Origin: Gammaproteobacteria bacterium
GTDB lineage: Bacteria > Pseudomonadota > Gammaproteobacteria > SZUA-152
NCBI GenBank assembly: GCA_022627515.1
Contig: JAKEGK010000015.1
Span: forward strand, 1-45,720
DNA length: 45,720 bases
Direction: 5' to 3'
Position 1 is the stretch's first letter; every line of letters starts with the position of its first letter. Made by a program: the position numbers and the translations under genes. Positions 9,541 through 18,420 of this stretch are shown in pieces. The notes under the pieces were generated by a model. The model was not told the DNA's origin, searched no databases, and saw only the letters and a list, made by a program, of their open reading frames with translations.

Positions 9541-10323
9541 TCAACAACGCGCCATCATTTTCTTTATTCTTTGGTAATCATCCATGGTGTCAATGCCGAT
9601 TGATTTGTCATGATGAGTCACACCGACATGAATTTTACAACCATTACTTAGCGCACGCAGCTGCTCTAACGCTTCAGCTTTTTCCAGTGAGCTTTGCGGC
9701 ATGCTCACATAGGATTTTAAAAAACCAGCCCGATAGGCGTAGATACCCATATGACAATAGTAAGAGCCTCGAAGTTGCGCCCTATTCATGACCTTTACGC
9801 CTTCCCGGTACAATCCGCCGAAACACTCACGATCCCAGGGGATGGGCGCCCTGCTGAAATACAGCGCATAACCTTGCTCATCCATAACCACTTTTACCAT
9901 ATTCGGATTCAGCACATCTTCGGGGTTATCCATCGCAGTGCATAGTGTTGCAATACTGGCATCACTGTGATGCTCGAGATTTTGCGCCACTTGATTGATG
10001 TTTTCCGGCGCAATCAATGGCTCATCACCCTGTACATTGACAATTAAAGTCTCATCCAGCAACTGGAATTTTTCCACGACTTCCGCGATGCGATCGGTGC
10101 CTGAATGATGTGTTTCCGACGTCAGCAGGGTTTCCGCGCCAAATTTTATTGTTGCAGCCATGATTTCCGGACTGTCGGTTGCAATAATGATACGCTCTGC
10201 CCTGCTCTGTTTCGCCCGTTCATAGACGTGTTGCAAAACCGGTTTGCCCGCCAGCTCCAGTAATAATTTGCCGGGTAATCGCGTGGAAGCGTAGCGCGCG
10301 GGTATCACTGCAATAAATGACAC
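9541..10323 (-). CDS. kdsB: 3-deoxy-manno-octulosonate cytidylyltransferase (CMP-Kdo synthetase)
   Basis: 260 residues. It activates Kdo with CTP to CMP-Kdo for the inner core of lipopolysaccharide, in the cytosol. Diagnostic motifs are the N-terminal nucleotide loop FIAVIPARYASTRLPGKLL, IIATDSPEI, VNVQGDEPLI and the central PIPWDRE region. The start is GTG at 10321-10323, and the stop of the upstream ycaR gene shares one base with it (TAGTG), so translation is probably coupled. The length is slightly above the usual 245-255. Neighbours lpxK and msbA are in the same lipid A route. Confidence 0.95.
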   Translation of the reverse strand: MSFIAVIPARYASTRLPGKLLLELAGKPVLQHVYERAKQSRAERIIIATDSPEIMAATIKFGAETLLTSETHHSGTDRIAEVVEKFQLLDETLIVNVQGDEPLIAPENINQVAQNLEHHSDASIATLCTAMDNPEDVLNPNMVKVVMDEQGYALYFSRAPIPWDRECFGGLYREGVKVMNRAQLRGSYYCHMGIYAYRAGFLKSYVSMPQSSLEKAEALEQLRALSNGCKIHVGVTHHDKSIGIDTMDDYQRIKKMMARC

Positions 10324-10505
10324 TAGGTAACTTCCTCTTCCGGCGCCAGTTCCCTGGCTTCTTCTTCCAGCATGATGGGAATATCGTCTTTTACAGGATA
10401 CGCCAGACGATCGCCCTTGCAGATCAGCTCATTGGCGTCTTTCTTATAAACCAACGGACCCTTACATACCGGGCACACCAGAACGTCCAATAATTTTCTA
10501 TCCAT
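10323..10505 (-). CDS. ycaR: Trm112-like small zinc-ribbon protein YcaR (UPF0434)
   Basis: 60 residues: [18 protein letters not shown], then a central [20 protein letters not shown], then an acidic tail. The CPVC pair and a later Cys are the remnants of a zinc ribbon of the Trm112 fold. In E. coli the gene also sits between lpxK and kdsB. Its role there is not established to my knowledge. It overlaps the lpxK stop by 8 nt and the kdsB start by 1 nt, so the three genes are translated as a unit. Confidence 0.93.
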   Translation of the reverse strand: MDRKLLDVLVCPVCKGPLVYKKDANELICKGDRLAYPVKDDIPIMLEEEARELAPEEEVT

Positions 10506-11499
10506 CGCGTTTTCCTAATAGGTCTGTGAGTTGTGCATTCAGCAGTTCATAAAATCGGTTTTCCAGCAGCGCATCCACGCGAAGATACCACGCATCCGGT
10601 AACGCATACTTTTTACATTTTACCGCATCTTTTTCCGTCATTAGAACCGGGTTTTCATTCTTAAATATTAAATCCTTTTGCCGGAAACGGTGATGATCGG
10701 CAAATGGATGTTTATTGATGTGAATCCCCAATGCCTCCAATTGCTGAAAAAAACGTTCGTTGTTACCTATGCCTGCTATCGCTTCAACCGGCTTCCCCTC
10801 AAATTCATGCAGGGATTTAAGCTTCGCCGCATCCGTTACACTTTGGAAGGCGTACGATTTGAGTTCCATCGCATATTCGTGGTTTCGCGCCTTGCCATTG
10901 GCAACGATCAAATCAACGCTTTTCAATCGCGAAGGCAGTTCCCGCAATGGTCCCGCAGGAATACACAGGTTATTGCCGAAACGCCTGCCGCCATCGATCA
11001 CGGCGATCTCAATGTCCCGCGCCAAGGCGTAATGCTGCATGCCGTCATCGGAAATGATAACATCGCAGGGATGCGATGATAGCAGCGCGCGCGCCGCGGC
11101 CACCCGATCCGGTCCGGCACTCACCGGGCAACGGCAACGGTTCGCAATCAGCACCGTTTCATCGCCTACCAGGTCCGGGTCTGATGCTGCGGTCACCGGC
11201 TGCGGCCAATGAGTGGCCTTCCCGCCGTAACCACGGCTGACGACTCCCGGATTGTAGCCATTGGCTTTCAAGTATTGGGTTATGGCAATGACCAATGGGG
11301 TTTTTCCGGTCCCACCTGCGGTAATGTTACCAACCACGATCACCGGCACCGGCAACCTGGTTGATTGAAGAACATTGATTCTGTAGAGATTACGCCGCAG
11401 CAGAGAAACCGCACAGTAAATGATGCTCAGTGGCAATAGCAGCAATGTGACAAAACCAAAATTCCGGTACCAACTGTGCTGTAAAATCCGGGCTAGCAT
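10498..11499 (-). CDS. lpxK: Tetraacyldisaccharide 4'-kinase
   Basis: 333 residues. LpxK phosphorylates the 4' position of the lipid A disaccharide precursor at the inner membrane. An N-terminal hydrophobic helix (about residues 15-35, [19 protein letters not shown]) anchors it. The P-loop is [14 protein letters not shown] at about 58-71, followed by VVSRGYGGK and the [12 protein letters not shown] motif typical of the family. It lies 15 nt downstream of msbA, the usual msbA-lpxK pair that makes and then flips lipid A. Confidence 0.95.
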   Translation of the reverse strand: MLARILQHSWYRNFGFVTLLLLPLSIIYCAVSLLRRNLYRINVLQSTRLPVPVIVVGNITAGGTGKTPLVIAITQYLKANGYNPGVVSRGYGGKATHWPQPVTAASDPDLVGDETVLIANRCRCPVSAGPDRVAAARALLSSHPCDVIISDDGMQHYALARDIEIAVIDGGRRFGNNLCIPAGPLRELPSRLKSVDLIVANGKARNHEYAMELKSYAFQSVTDAAKLKSLHEFEGKPVEAIAGIGNNERFFQQLEALGIHINKHPFADHHRFRQKDLIFKNENPVLMTEKDAVKCKKYALPDAWYLRVDALLENRFYELLNAQLTDLLGKRDG

Positions 11500-11514
11500 C
11501 TATTTACTATGACG

Positions 11515-13293
11515 TTACACTGGCGCGGGTTGCCCATTCACGGCATCACGGAACTGCATTTTATGCAGCGCAGCATAGTAGCCGTCACTTTCAAGCAGTC
11601 CACTGTGATTGCCTTCTTCCACGATCCTTCCGTCATGCATCACAATTATTTTGTCAGCATTTTCTATTGTTGATAACCGGTGAGCGATAACCAGGGTGGT
11701 GCGTCCTTTCATGAGTTTCTCCAGCGCATCCTGAATATACCGCTCAGACTGGGTATCCAGCGCCGACGTTGCTTCATCAAGAATCAGTATTGGAGCGTCT
11801 TTTAGAATGGCGCGGGCGATGGCAAGCCGTTGACGTTGCCCGCCGGAAATCAGCATGCCCTTGTCACCGATCATGGTATGGATGCCGTCCGGCAACTCAT
11901 TGATAAATTCCATAGCGTGAGCGGCTTCGGCGGCGTGCACAATCTCTTCGACCGGCGCGTTTTTGCAGATCCCGTAAGCGATATTGTTGGCCACAGTATC
12001 GTTAAACAATGTTACTTCCTGGCTTACCAGCGCGATTTGCTGCCGCAGGTCAGACAGGGTGATATCATTGATAGGTATGCCATCAATATATATCACTCCT
12101 TTTTGCAAGTCGTAAAACCGCGGCAACAGGTTAACCAGTGTGGATTTGCCGCTGCCGGAACGGCCGACGATAGCCACCGTTTCTCCTGCATGCGCTTTAA
12201 AACTGATGTGACTAAGCGCAGGATTTCGTTCATCGCTGTAATTGAAACTTACATCACGGTATTCAATTTCTCCTTTGACGCGTTTAACCCGTGTCGTGCC
12301 TTCATCAAGCTCCGGCGCCTCATCCAGCAGTTCGAAGACACTTTGCGCCGCCGCCATTCCGCGCTGCCAGTTGACAACCACTTCGTTTAACCGTTTCAGC
12401 GGCGGCAGCAACAACATGGCCGCGGTTATAAACGACGCAAACTCACCCACGGATGGCGCATTGATCAAGGCTTCACTGGTGGCTACATAAATTATAAACG
12501 CCAGTGCCATTGCCGCCAGAAACTGGTTAATCGGAACATTGGCAGCCGATGTGGCGGCCATTTTAAGATGCTGCTTGCGGTTGTGTTCGTTGATTTGTTT
12601 GAACGATTCAACTTCCTGTTGTTTGCCGTTGAAAATTTTGATAACACGCTGTCCGTGGACAACCTGTTGCGCCGAATGCGTCACACTGCCCATGGAATGC
12701 TGGATGCGGCGGCTAAGCTTGCGGAACCGCTTGCTGACAAAAGTAACCAGGAATGTGATTACCGGGGCAACCGCTATAAATACCATGGTCAGTTTCCAGT
12801 TCAGGTAAAGCATCCAGCCGATAAGTCCAATCAGAGTCAGCGTATCGCGTACTATGGTTGTAATGGCGCTGACGGATGCCGCGGCCACCTGCTCAACATC
12901 GTAAATCAGTTTTGATGTCAAATGACCTGAGGAATTGGTATCGTAAAATCGCGCTGGCAGATCTATCAAATGCGCAAAAATTTGCTGCCGCATGTCACGC
13001 ACGATATTGCGTGATACCCACGTCATGTAATAATTTGAAGTAAATCCTCCAATACCACGCAGTAAAGCAATACCCAACAGGGCAAACGGTAGCCAGCGGA
13101 TGGTATTGGGATCTTTCTCGACAAAACTGCCATCCAGGAGCGGTTTCAGAATCGCCGCCAGACTGGTTTCGGTGGCGGCTGTCATTGCCATGCCGACGAC
13201 CGCAATGACAAATCCCCACGTATACGGCAACATGTAACGAAGAAACCGTTTAACGACTTCAGGGTTGGTTTCTTTAGGTTTGGAATCAGGCAT
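11515..13293 (-). CDS. msbA: Lipid A export ATP-binding/permease protein MsbA
   Basis: A half-transporter of about 592 residues that flips core-lipid A across the inner membrane. The N-terminal 300 residues form the six-helix ABC exporter membrane domain. The ATPase domain has Walker A GRSGSGKST (about 375-385), signature ISGGQRQR, Walker B ILILDEATSALD, and the switch His in IAHRLST. I place the start at ATG 13291-13293. The frame can be extended to a GTG at 13332, but a TATAAT box at 13335-13340 would start transcription at about that codon, so the longer form is unlikely. No clear Shine-Dalgarno is visible before the ATG. Confidence 0.93.
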   Translation of the reverse strand: MPDSKPKETNPEVVKRFLRYMLPYTWGFVIAVVGMAMTAATETSLAAILKPLLDGSFVEKDPNTIRWLPFALLGIALLRGIGGFTSNYYMTWVSRNIVRDMRQQIFAHLIDLPARFYDTNSSGHLTSKLIYDVEQVAAASVSAITTIVRDTLTLIGLIGWMLYLNWKLTMVFIAVAPVITFLVTFVSKRFRKLSRRIQHSMGSVTHSAQQVVHGQRVIKIFNGKQQEVESFKQINEHNRKQHLKMAATSAANVPINQFLAAMALAFIIYVATSEALINAPSVGEFASFITAAMLLLPPLKRLNEVVVNWQRGMAAAQSVFELLDEAPELDEGTTRVKRVKGEIEYRDVSFNYSDERNPALSHISFKAHAGETVAIVGRSGSGKSTLVNLLPRFYDLQKGVIYIDGIPINDITLSDLRQQIALVSQEVTLFNDTVANNIAYGICKNAPVEEIVHAAEAAHAMEFINELPDGIHTMIGDKGMLISGGQRQRLAIARAILKDAPILILDEATSALDTQSERYIQDALEKLMKGRTTLVIAHRLSTIENADKIIVMHDGRIVEEGNHSGLLESDGYYAALHKMQFRDAVNGQPAPV

Positions 13294-13334
13294 ATGTGAA
13301 TAAAGTGAATCGCTCGTGCGCTTGTAAGGCACGC

Positions 13335-13361
13335 ATTATAGCGCGTGCCACGGCATAACAA
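13335..13361 (-). promoter_or_regulatory. Candidate msbA-lpxK promoter
   Basis: On the minus strand, a perfect TATAAT occupies 13340-13335. A TTGTTA at 13361-13356 lies 15 bp upstream (or TTTGTT at 16 bp). Initiation near 13328 would give a leader of about 35 nt to ATG 13293. The -35 match is modest. Confidence 0.45.
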
Positions 13362-13441
13362 AAATGTATTGTAAGAATTATGAAATTAACTGCACCGCGA
13401 GTAGCGGCAACGCCTTCACGCTGCCGCCGGTTCAAACAGTC

Positions 13442-13864
13442 TTATTGTGACTCGCTGATTTGAGAGGTCGCAAAGCTTAAATGCACAAAACCAAGTTGGC
13501 GCGCGGCGTCCATTACAGTCACGACTGACTGGTGAGTTGCTTTCGCATCCGCACTGATGATGATAGGGGGATCTTCACGGCCGTTTGCCACTTTCAGCAA
13601 AGCTTGTTTTAAAGTGGAAACCTGTTTATTAACGACGCGTTTGCCGTTTACATAAAACATTCCGTCGGAACTGATGGTAATCTCGATAATGTCATTTAGT
13701 TCCTTGGGCGCATCAATTGACGCTTGCGGTAACGTCACATCAATATCGGATTCTCTTTCAAATGTCGTGGACACCATGAAAAAAATCAACAGCAGGAATA
13801 CGACATCAATCAACGGTGTGATGTTGACATCAAGCTCTTCCCTTTTATTTTGCTGCAAATTCAC
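13442..13864 (-). CDS. exbD: ExbD/TolR-type biopolymer transport protein
   Basis: 140 residues. A short cytoplasmic N-terminus is followed by one membrane helix starting at NITPLIDVVFLLLIFFM. It contains Asp20, the proton-pathway Asp conserved in ExbD and TolR. A periplasmic domain follows. With ExbB it forms a proton-driven motor that usually energises TonB. GTG start overlapping the exbB stop (GTGA). No tonB or tol gene is nearby. In the comparable Pseudomonas cluster the pair also sits between comEC and the lpxK/msbA genes, so a link to envelope export is possible but unproven. Confidence 0.9.
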   Translation of the reverse strand: MNLQQNKREELDVNITPLIDVVFLLLIFFMVSTTFERESDIDVTLPQASIDAPKELNDIIEITISSDGMFYVNGKRVVNKQVSTLKQALLKVANGREDPPIIISADAKATHQSVVTVMDAARQLGFVHLSFATSQISESQ

Positions 13865-14571
13865 TTGGCACCTCCAGCTTTCACGCCGGCGCCCGCGCCA
13901 CCCGGCCGCAAGCTGGGTTTGGCGGCGGCGGGTCTCTGGGTTTGCTTCGTGGCGGGATCATCGCTCTCCCGTTCCCCATGTATCACTTCAACCAGTTTGA
14001 TGGCCTCACCTTCCATGATGACAACCAGTTCTTCGACACGCCCCCGCAGGTAACGATAGAACATTAAGCTGGGAATCGCGACCGACAATCCTGCAGCGGT
14101 GGTAATCAGCGCTTCTGATATGCCGCCGGACAGGACGGTTGGATTACCAACACCTTGCGTAGTAATCACGCTGAATACCTTGATCATACCAATAACCGTA
14201 CCGAACAAGCCAAGCAACGGGGTAATCGCCGCGATAGTGCCAAGGCTATTGAGGTAGCGCTCCAACTCATGGACTTCATGACGCCCGATTTCTTCAATAC
14301 TTTCTTTCATCACATCACGGTTATGGCCCATGTTGCTCAACCCGGCAGCGAGTACGCGCCCCAATGGTGAACTTTTCCGGATCTGGGTGATTTGCTCCTC
14401 CTTAAGTTGCCCTGTGCTATACCAGTGCCAGATCTGCGCCACCAAATGTTTTGGAATTACCTTTTTGCGTTGTAATGCCCAGAGCCGTTCTCCAATAATG
14501 GCCACCGCCACAATTGAGCACAGGATAATGGGGATCATTACCCATCCACCAGCTTTCACGATTTCAAACAC
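13861..14571 (-). CDS. exbB: ExbB/TolQ/MotA-type proton channel protein
   Basis: 236 residues with three predicted membrane helices: about 9-31, about 106-130 (GTIAAITPLLGLFGTVIGMIKVF), and about 148-172. The second and third helices carry the conserved Gly/Pro/Thr pattern of the ExbB channel. The C-terminus is a Pro/Ala/Gly-rich tail (about 195-236) that looks disordered. GTG start with AGGAAGGA seven bases upstream. First gene of the exbBD pair, about 100 nt downstream of comEC. Confidence 0.9.
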   Translation of the reverse strand: MFEIVKAGGWVMIPIILCSIVAVAIIGERLWALQRKKVIPKHLVAQIWHWYSTGQLKEEQITQIRKSSPLGRVLAAGLSNMGHNRDVMKESIEEIGRHEVHELERYLNSLGTIAAITPLLGLFGTVIGMIKVFSVITTQGVGNPTVLSGGISEALITTAAGLSVAIPSLMFYRYLRGRVEELVVIMEGEAIKLVEVIHGERESDDPATKQTQRPAAAKPSLRPGGAGAGVKAGGAK

Positions 14572-14673
14572 TGCTTTATCCTTCCTATGTGAACTGAAAA
14601 GTTAGATAACTGTATCAAAGTACTGAACACGCTGATAGTGTGTTAGCTACTAGCCATGCTCAATAGTTCCTAG

Positions 14674-17031
14674 TTAATGGTTTATTTTCGACCAGAAGCG
14701 TTGGCCCTCCACACGGTATAAAGCCGGGGGCACTAGTTCTCCAGCCCCCAGAACAAAAGTGATCGCGCCTGTCGTATCCGTATTCAATACCGTTGCACCC
14801 GCCCGCTGATAACGTTCTACCACATCACCCTTAGGCAAACCAAAATGGTTTCTGTAGCCTACCGAAAATAAAGCATATTTAGGTGTGACCGCCCGCACAA
14901 ACTGTTCGCTGGAGGAACTTCGGCTGCCGTGATGGGGCACAACCAAAATATCCGCTCTCAAATTGTCGTCACTATGAGAAAAATATTTAACTAATCGTGC
15001 CTCAACCGGGCGCTCCATATCGCCTGTCAGCAATAATTTATCGGTTTGGGTTATTATTTGAACAACGCAAGACATATTATTATCCCGTTCATCCTGGTAG
15101 TCCGTTGATGGATGAATTACTTTAAAAACCACGCCATCCCAATTCCATTCTGTACCGGCTGTACAAAATTCCGCATCCGGACGAACAAGCGGCATGTTCG
15201 AAGACTGCGTCACTGTGCGCACCGGCACTTGCCGGTTTATTGCCTCGAAACCGCCAGTATGGTCGATATCGTTATGACTCAATATTATCCGGTCGACCAA
15301 CGCAATACCCCGGTGCCGTAAAAAAGGAACGATGACAGCGCTGCCTGCGTCAAATTGTTCACTAAAGCGTGGTCCACTATCGTAGATCAGGACATGATTG
15401 GCGGTCTGCACTACAGCCGCCAATCCTTGTCCCACATCCAGCAAGGTAAAACGGGCCATGCCCTGTTCAAGTGATGGCGATGAGAAAAACACCAGGGGCA
15501 GCATCCAAAATCCACCGGCCCAGCGGGCCGGTATGCCTCTCGGAGCCATCAACCATAACAAGCCAATCCCAGCAGGCAGTAGTGTCCAGCCAGGTGGTTG
15601 CGGCGCCATCCATAGTAGTTGATCCAGTTGGCTCAATCCCTCAAGCAGCGGCCAGAGCGTCTCCAGGGTCAGCGCCGCCGCAACCAATGCCCAATGCGCC
15701 AGATCCGGCCACAGCATAAGCAAGCCCCCACCAACGAGACTGAGTGGTATGGTTATAAAGCTTACCAGGGGAACTGCGATGAGGTTCGCGACAGGCGAAA
15801 CCAGCGGCACCTGCTGGAACCAGAACAGTAATATCGGCGCCAGGCCAATGCCAATCATCCATTGTATGCGGCCCCACTTCCACCACCAATTGGAGGGAGC
15901 CAAACGACCTGTCATAGTGTAGAAAATTATCGCGACCGCGCCGAAGGACAACCAGAAACTGCCATTGATCACAGCCGAGGGATCGTAAAGTAATACAGCG
16001 AACAAAGCGATTGCCAGTATTTGACTGGGAATCATTGGCCGTTGTAACCAAATCGCCAGCATGGCGACGCTTACCATAACCAGTGCACGTTGGGTGGGTA
16101 ACGCAAAGCCCGCTAAAGCCGCATAACCCAGCGCAGCCAGGACCGCACCGGACGCCGCGGCTTTTGGCGCCGATAGGTAAAGTGCGGCATTGGGCAGGCG
16201 GCGCCACACCTGGCTTATCAATAGAAACACCAGACCGGCAACCAGCCCGATATGCAATCCCGAAATAGCCATTAAGTGGTTGGTCCCGGTACCGGTCAAT
16301 ACCCGCCATTGTTCATTATCGATATCCTGCCGATCTCCCACCACCAATGCCGCGATCATTCCCGCCATGGGATTTTCCGGCAGTTGGGAGTTAATTTCTT
16401 CACTTAACCGGCTACGCAATTGATTAAGCTTTGTATGAAAACTGTCATCAACACCCAATAAGATATTATGCGCTTGCGTTTGGGAATTATTCTTAACATA
16501 ACCGGTGGCATGGATATCCTGCTGATACAACCAGGACTCGTAGTCAAAACCGCCGGGATTGCTGAAACCATGCGGGCGCTTTAAACGAACCACTAACTGC
16601 CATTGTTGTCCTACAACGAGAGCCGGTGCGCCAGCATACCAGCTTAACTGGATTTGCCGCGGTGGATGGCCGGTTAGTGATTCAGTAGAGAGATTTGTTT
16701 CTGTGCCGGATAATTCGCTTAATTCCACCACTTGGAATAGAAAGCGCGTACGCTCCGGCGTTATGTTTGGCAAGGCGGCGACCATTCCCGTGACGAGGAG
16801 GTCCCGGGTCTCAAGATCCGGTGAAATTTTTTCCGCGATCTTGTCATTCGCGATTAAAAGAGAGTATAAAAGGCCGATAATTATAAAGAAAAACGGCCGG
16901 AGTGTTTTAAAACCAACAGCAAGCGGTATTAGCAGCAGCAGTAACCAACCCCATTCCTTCGAGGGCAAATCTGCAAGCGTGTGAAAGATCAGGATTCCTG
17001 CGAGAAATCCAATACTTGCTAGCTGCATCAT
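14674..17031 (-). CDS. comEC: DNA internalization protein ComEC/Rec2
   Basis: 785 residues. It forms the inner-membrane channel for single-stranded DNA during natural transformation. N-terminal membrane helices are followed by a soluble OB-like region. The competence domain (about 215-510, starting near AALVVGDRQDI and GLHIGLVAGLVF) comes next. The C-terminal metallo-beta-lactamase domain has LDVGQG, SHNDIDHTGG (metal-binding His/Asp), LLTGDME and VPHHGSRSSSS. All three parts are intact and full length, so this is not a decayed gene. Two consecutive ATGs at 17031-17026 make the exact start uncertain by one codon. Confidence 0.94.
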   Translation of the reverse strand: MMQLASIGFLAGILIFHTLADLPSKEWGWLLLLLIPLAVGFKTLRPFFFIIIGLLYSLLIANDKIAEKISPDLETRDLLVTGMVAALPNITPERTRFLFQVVELSELSGTETNLSTESLTGHPPRQIQLSWYAGAPALVVGQQWQLVVRLKRPHGFSNPGGFDYESWLYQQDIHATGYVKNNSQTQAHNILLGVDDSFHTKLNQLRSRLSEEINSQLPENPMAGMIAALVVGDRQDIDNEQWRVLTGTGTNHLMAISGLHIGLVAGLVFLLISQVWRRLPNAALYLSAPKAAASGAVLAALGYAALAGFALPTQRALVMVSVAMLAIWLQRPMIPSQILAIALFAVLLYDPSAVINGSFWLSFGAVAIIFYTMTGRLAPSNWWWKWGRIQWMIGIGLAPILLFWFQQVPLVSPVANLIAVPLVSFITIPLSLVGGGLLMLWPDLAHWALVAAALTLETLWPLLEGLSQLDQLLWMAPQPPGWTLLPAGIGLLWLMAPRGIPARWAGGFWMLPLVFFSSPSLEQGMARFTLLDVGQGLAAVVQTANHVLIYDSGPRFSEQFDAGSAVIVPFLRHRGIALVDRIILSHNDIDHTGGFEAINRQVPVRTVTQSSNMPLVRPDAEFCTAGTEWNWDGVVFKVIHPSTDYQDERDNNMSCVVQIITQTDKLLLTGDMERPVEARLVKYFSHSDDNLRADILVVPHHGSRSSSSEQFVRAVTPKYALFSVGYRNHFGLPKGDVVERYQRAGATVLNTDTTGAITFVLGAGELVPPALYRVEGQRFWSKINH

Positions 17032-17104
17032 AAGTAATTATTGGTTTTAAGACGCATTACGAAGGCCGAAACAGTTTTTATATTTATTATAAAAGTAACA
17101 TCAT

Positions 17105-17665
17105 ATGCCAAAACGGATTATAAAGCGCTTTCTGCCCCACCACGATAAAATTCGTGAACATAAGAATCTAAAAATACTCGGTACTTTATTGCATGATCCC
17201 AATCTGCTGCACCTAAATCGCCGTTCTGTATCAGGCGCATTTGCCGTTGGGTTGTTCATTGCGTGGATACCGGTTCCATTTCAAATGCTGCTCAGCGCAA
17301 TTACCGCCATTGTTGTCCGTGTCAATTTGCCGATATCCGTCGCACTGGTATGGATTACCAATCCCATCACCATGCCACCCTTGTTTTATTTTTCTTACAA
17401 GCTTGGCAGTTGGGTACTGGGGGAAAAACCGAAAAATATCCAGTTTGAAGCCAGTATGGAATGGTTAAACCAAAGCCTGCATATGGTATGGCAACCATTT
17501 TTACTGGGTAGCCTGATTCTTGGCATTGTGAGTTCGGTTTTAGGATTGGTCGCAGTCCGCGCGTTCTGGCGTTTAAAAGTGGCGCAAAGCTGGAAAGACC
17601 GCAGGACGAAGCGGCTGGAAAAACGCTTGCAAGCCGCTTCCAATCAGACTGGCTCGAGCACTTAA
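17105..17665 (+). CDS. DUF2062 membrane protein
   Basis: 186 residues. The basic N-terminus (MPKRIIKRFLPHH) is followed by the family core GAFAVGLFIAWIPVPFQMLLSAITAIVVRVNLPISVALVWITNPITMPPLF with two membrane helices. A third helix lies near 137-158, and the basic C-terminal tail is RRTKRLEKRL. The family is common beside comEC and lol genes in gammaproteobacteria. Its function is not established. It is the only plus-strand gene in this block, divergent from comEC and convergent with lolD, and it ends before an inverted repeat. Confidence 0.88.
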   Translation: MPKRIIKRFLPHHDKIREHKNLKILGTLLHDPNLLHLNRRSVSGAFAVGLFIAWIPVPFQMLLSAITAIVVRVNLPISVALVWITNPITMPPLFYFSYKLGSWVLGEKPKNIQFEASMEWLNQSLHMVWQPFLLGSLILGIVSSVLGLVAVRAFWRLKVAQSWKDRRTKRLEKRLQAASNQTGSST

Positions 17666-17677
17666 GCTATTTCGTTT

Positions 17678-17736
17678 CTAGAACCTGTCTCAAAACGCCG
17701 CATCGCCAAGCGCAGCAATTTTGAGATAGATTCTAG
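17678..17736. repeat. Inverted repeat with the CTAGAACCTGTCTCAAAA motif
   Basis: Arms 17678-17695 and 17719-17736 are inverted copies matching at 16 of 18 positions with a 23-nt loop. They lie between the convergent DUF2062 and lolD stops, ending 4 bp before the lolD stop codon. The same motif (GAACCTATCTCAAAATT type) bounds a larger element at 19723-19905. It could serve as a bidirectional terminator and also be a small member of a dispersed repeat family. Confidence 0.7.
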
Positions 17737-17739
17737 TAA

Positions 17740-18420
17740 TCACTCCGCACTCAGCACCCCATCTTCCAGCACCAGAATGCGTTCCATATGCTTTGCCAGA
17801 TCACTGTCGTGAGTAACCATCACGAGGCTGGTATTGAATTCCTTATTCAGTGACAACATTAACTCATACACGATATGGGCTGTCTTGTTATCCAGATTGC
17901 CCGTTGGTTCATCCGCCAGGACGCAAAGCGGATCCGTTACCAATGCCCGGGCAATTGCGGTGCGCTGGCGCTCCCCGCCGGAAAGTTCGCCTGGCTTATG
18001 CTGCAAGCGCTTGCCCAATCCAACCTTGGTCAATATGTCACTGGCTTTTTCCTTCACTGCTTTTACCGGCTCACCACGAATCAATAATGGCATACCCACA
18101 TTTTCCAGCGCCGTAAACTCCGGCAGCAAATGATGGAACTGGTAAACAAATCCCAGATAACGGTTGCGCAACTGACCGCGGCTGGATTCATCCAGTTTGG
18201 AAATCACCTGGCCATTGATAAGAATAGTGCCGCTGGTGCAGCTATCCAGACCGCCTAGTAAATGCAGCAAGGTGCTTTTTCCGGAACCCGAACTCCCCAT
18301 GATGGCGAGCTGCTCGCCCGGATTCACCGTAAGGTTCACTCCTTTTAACACCTCTACGGACAGGTTGCCCTCGGTAAATGTTTTACGCACATCCCGGCAT
18401 TCGACGACAGCATTACTCAT
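17740..18420 (-). CDS. lolD: Lipoprotein-releasing system ATPase LolD
   Basis: 226-residue ABC ATPase of the MacB/LolD type: Walker [35 protein letters not shown] (the Q-loop and typical LolD block), signature [16 protein letters not shown], Walker [13 protein letters not shown] and the switch THDSDLA. It drives release of outer-membrane lipoproteins from the inner membrane to LolA. ATG at 18418-18420 overlaps the stop of the permease gene by 8 nt. No second permease gene follows it. Confidence 0.95.
   Translation of the reverse strand: MSNAVVECRDVRKTFTEGNLSVEVLKGVNLTVNPGEQLAIMGSSGSGKSTLLHLLGGLDSCTSGTILINGQVISKLDESSRGQLRNRYLGFVYQFHHLLPEFTALENVGMPLLIRGEPVKAVKEKASDILTKVGLGKRLQHKPGELSGGERQRTAIARALVTDPLCVLADEPTGNLDNKTAHIVYELMLSLNKEFNTSLVMVTHDSDLAKHMERILVLEDGVLSAE

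Noticed and set aside
13404-13427. GCGGCA/TGCCGC stem between exbD and msbA
   Set aside because: 6-bp stem with 12-nt loop and no T-run; not enough to call a terminator.
15641-16309. 222-codon minus-strand frame inside comEC
   Set aside because: It is an alternative frame of the comEC membrane region, with no ribosome site or recognisable domain.
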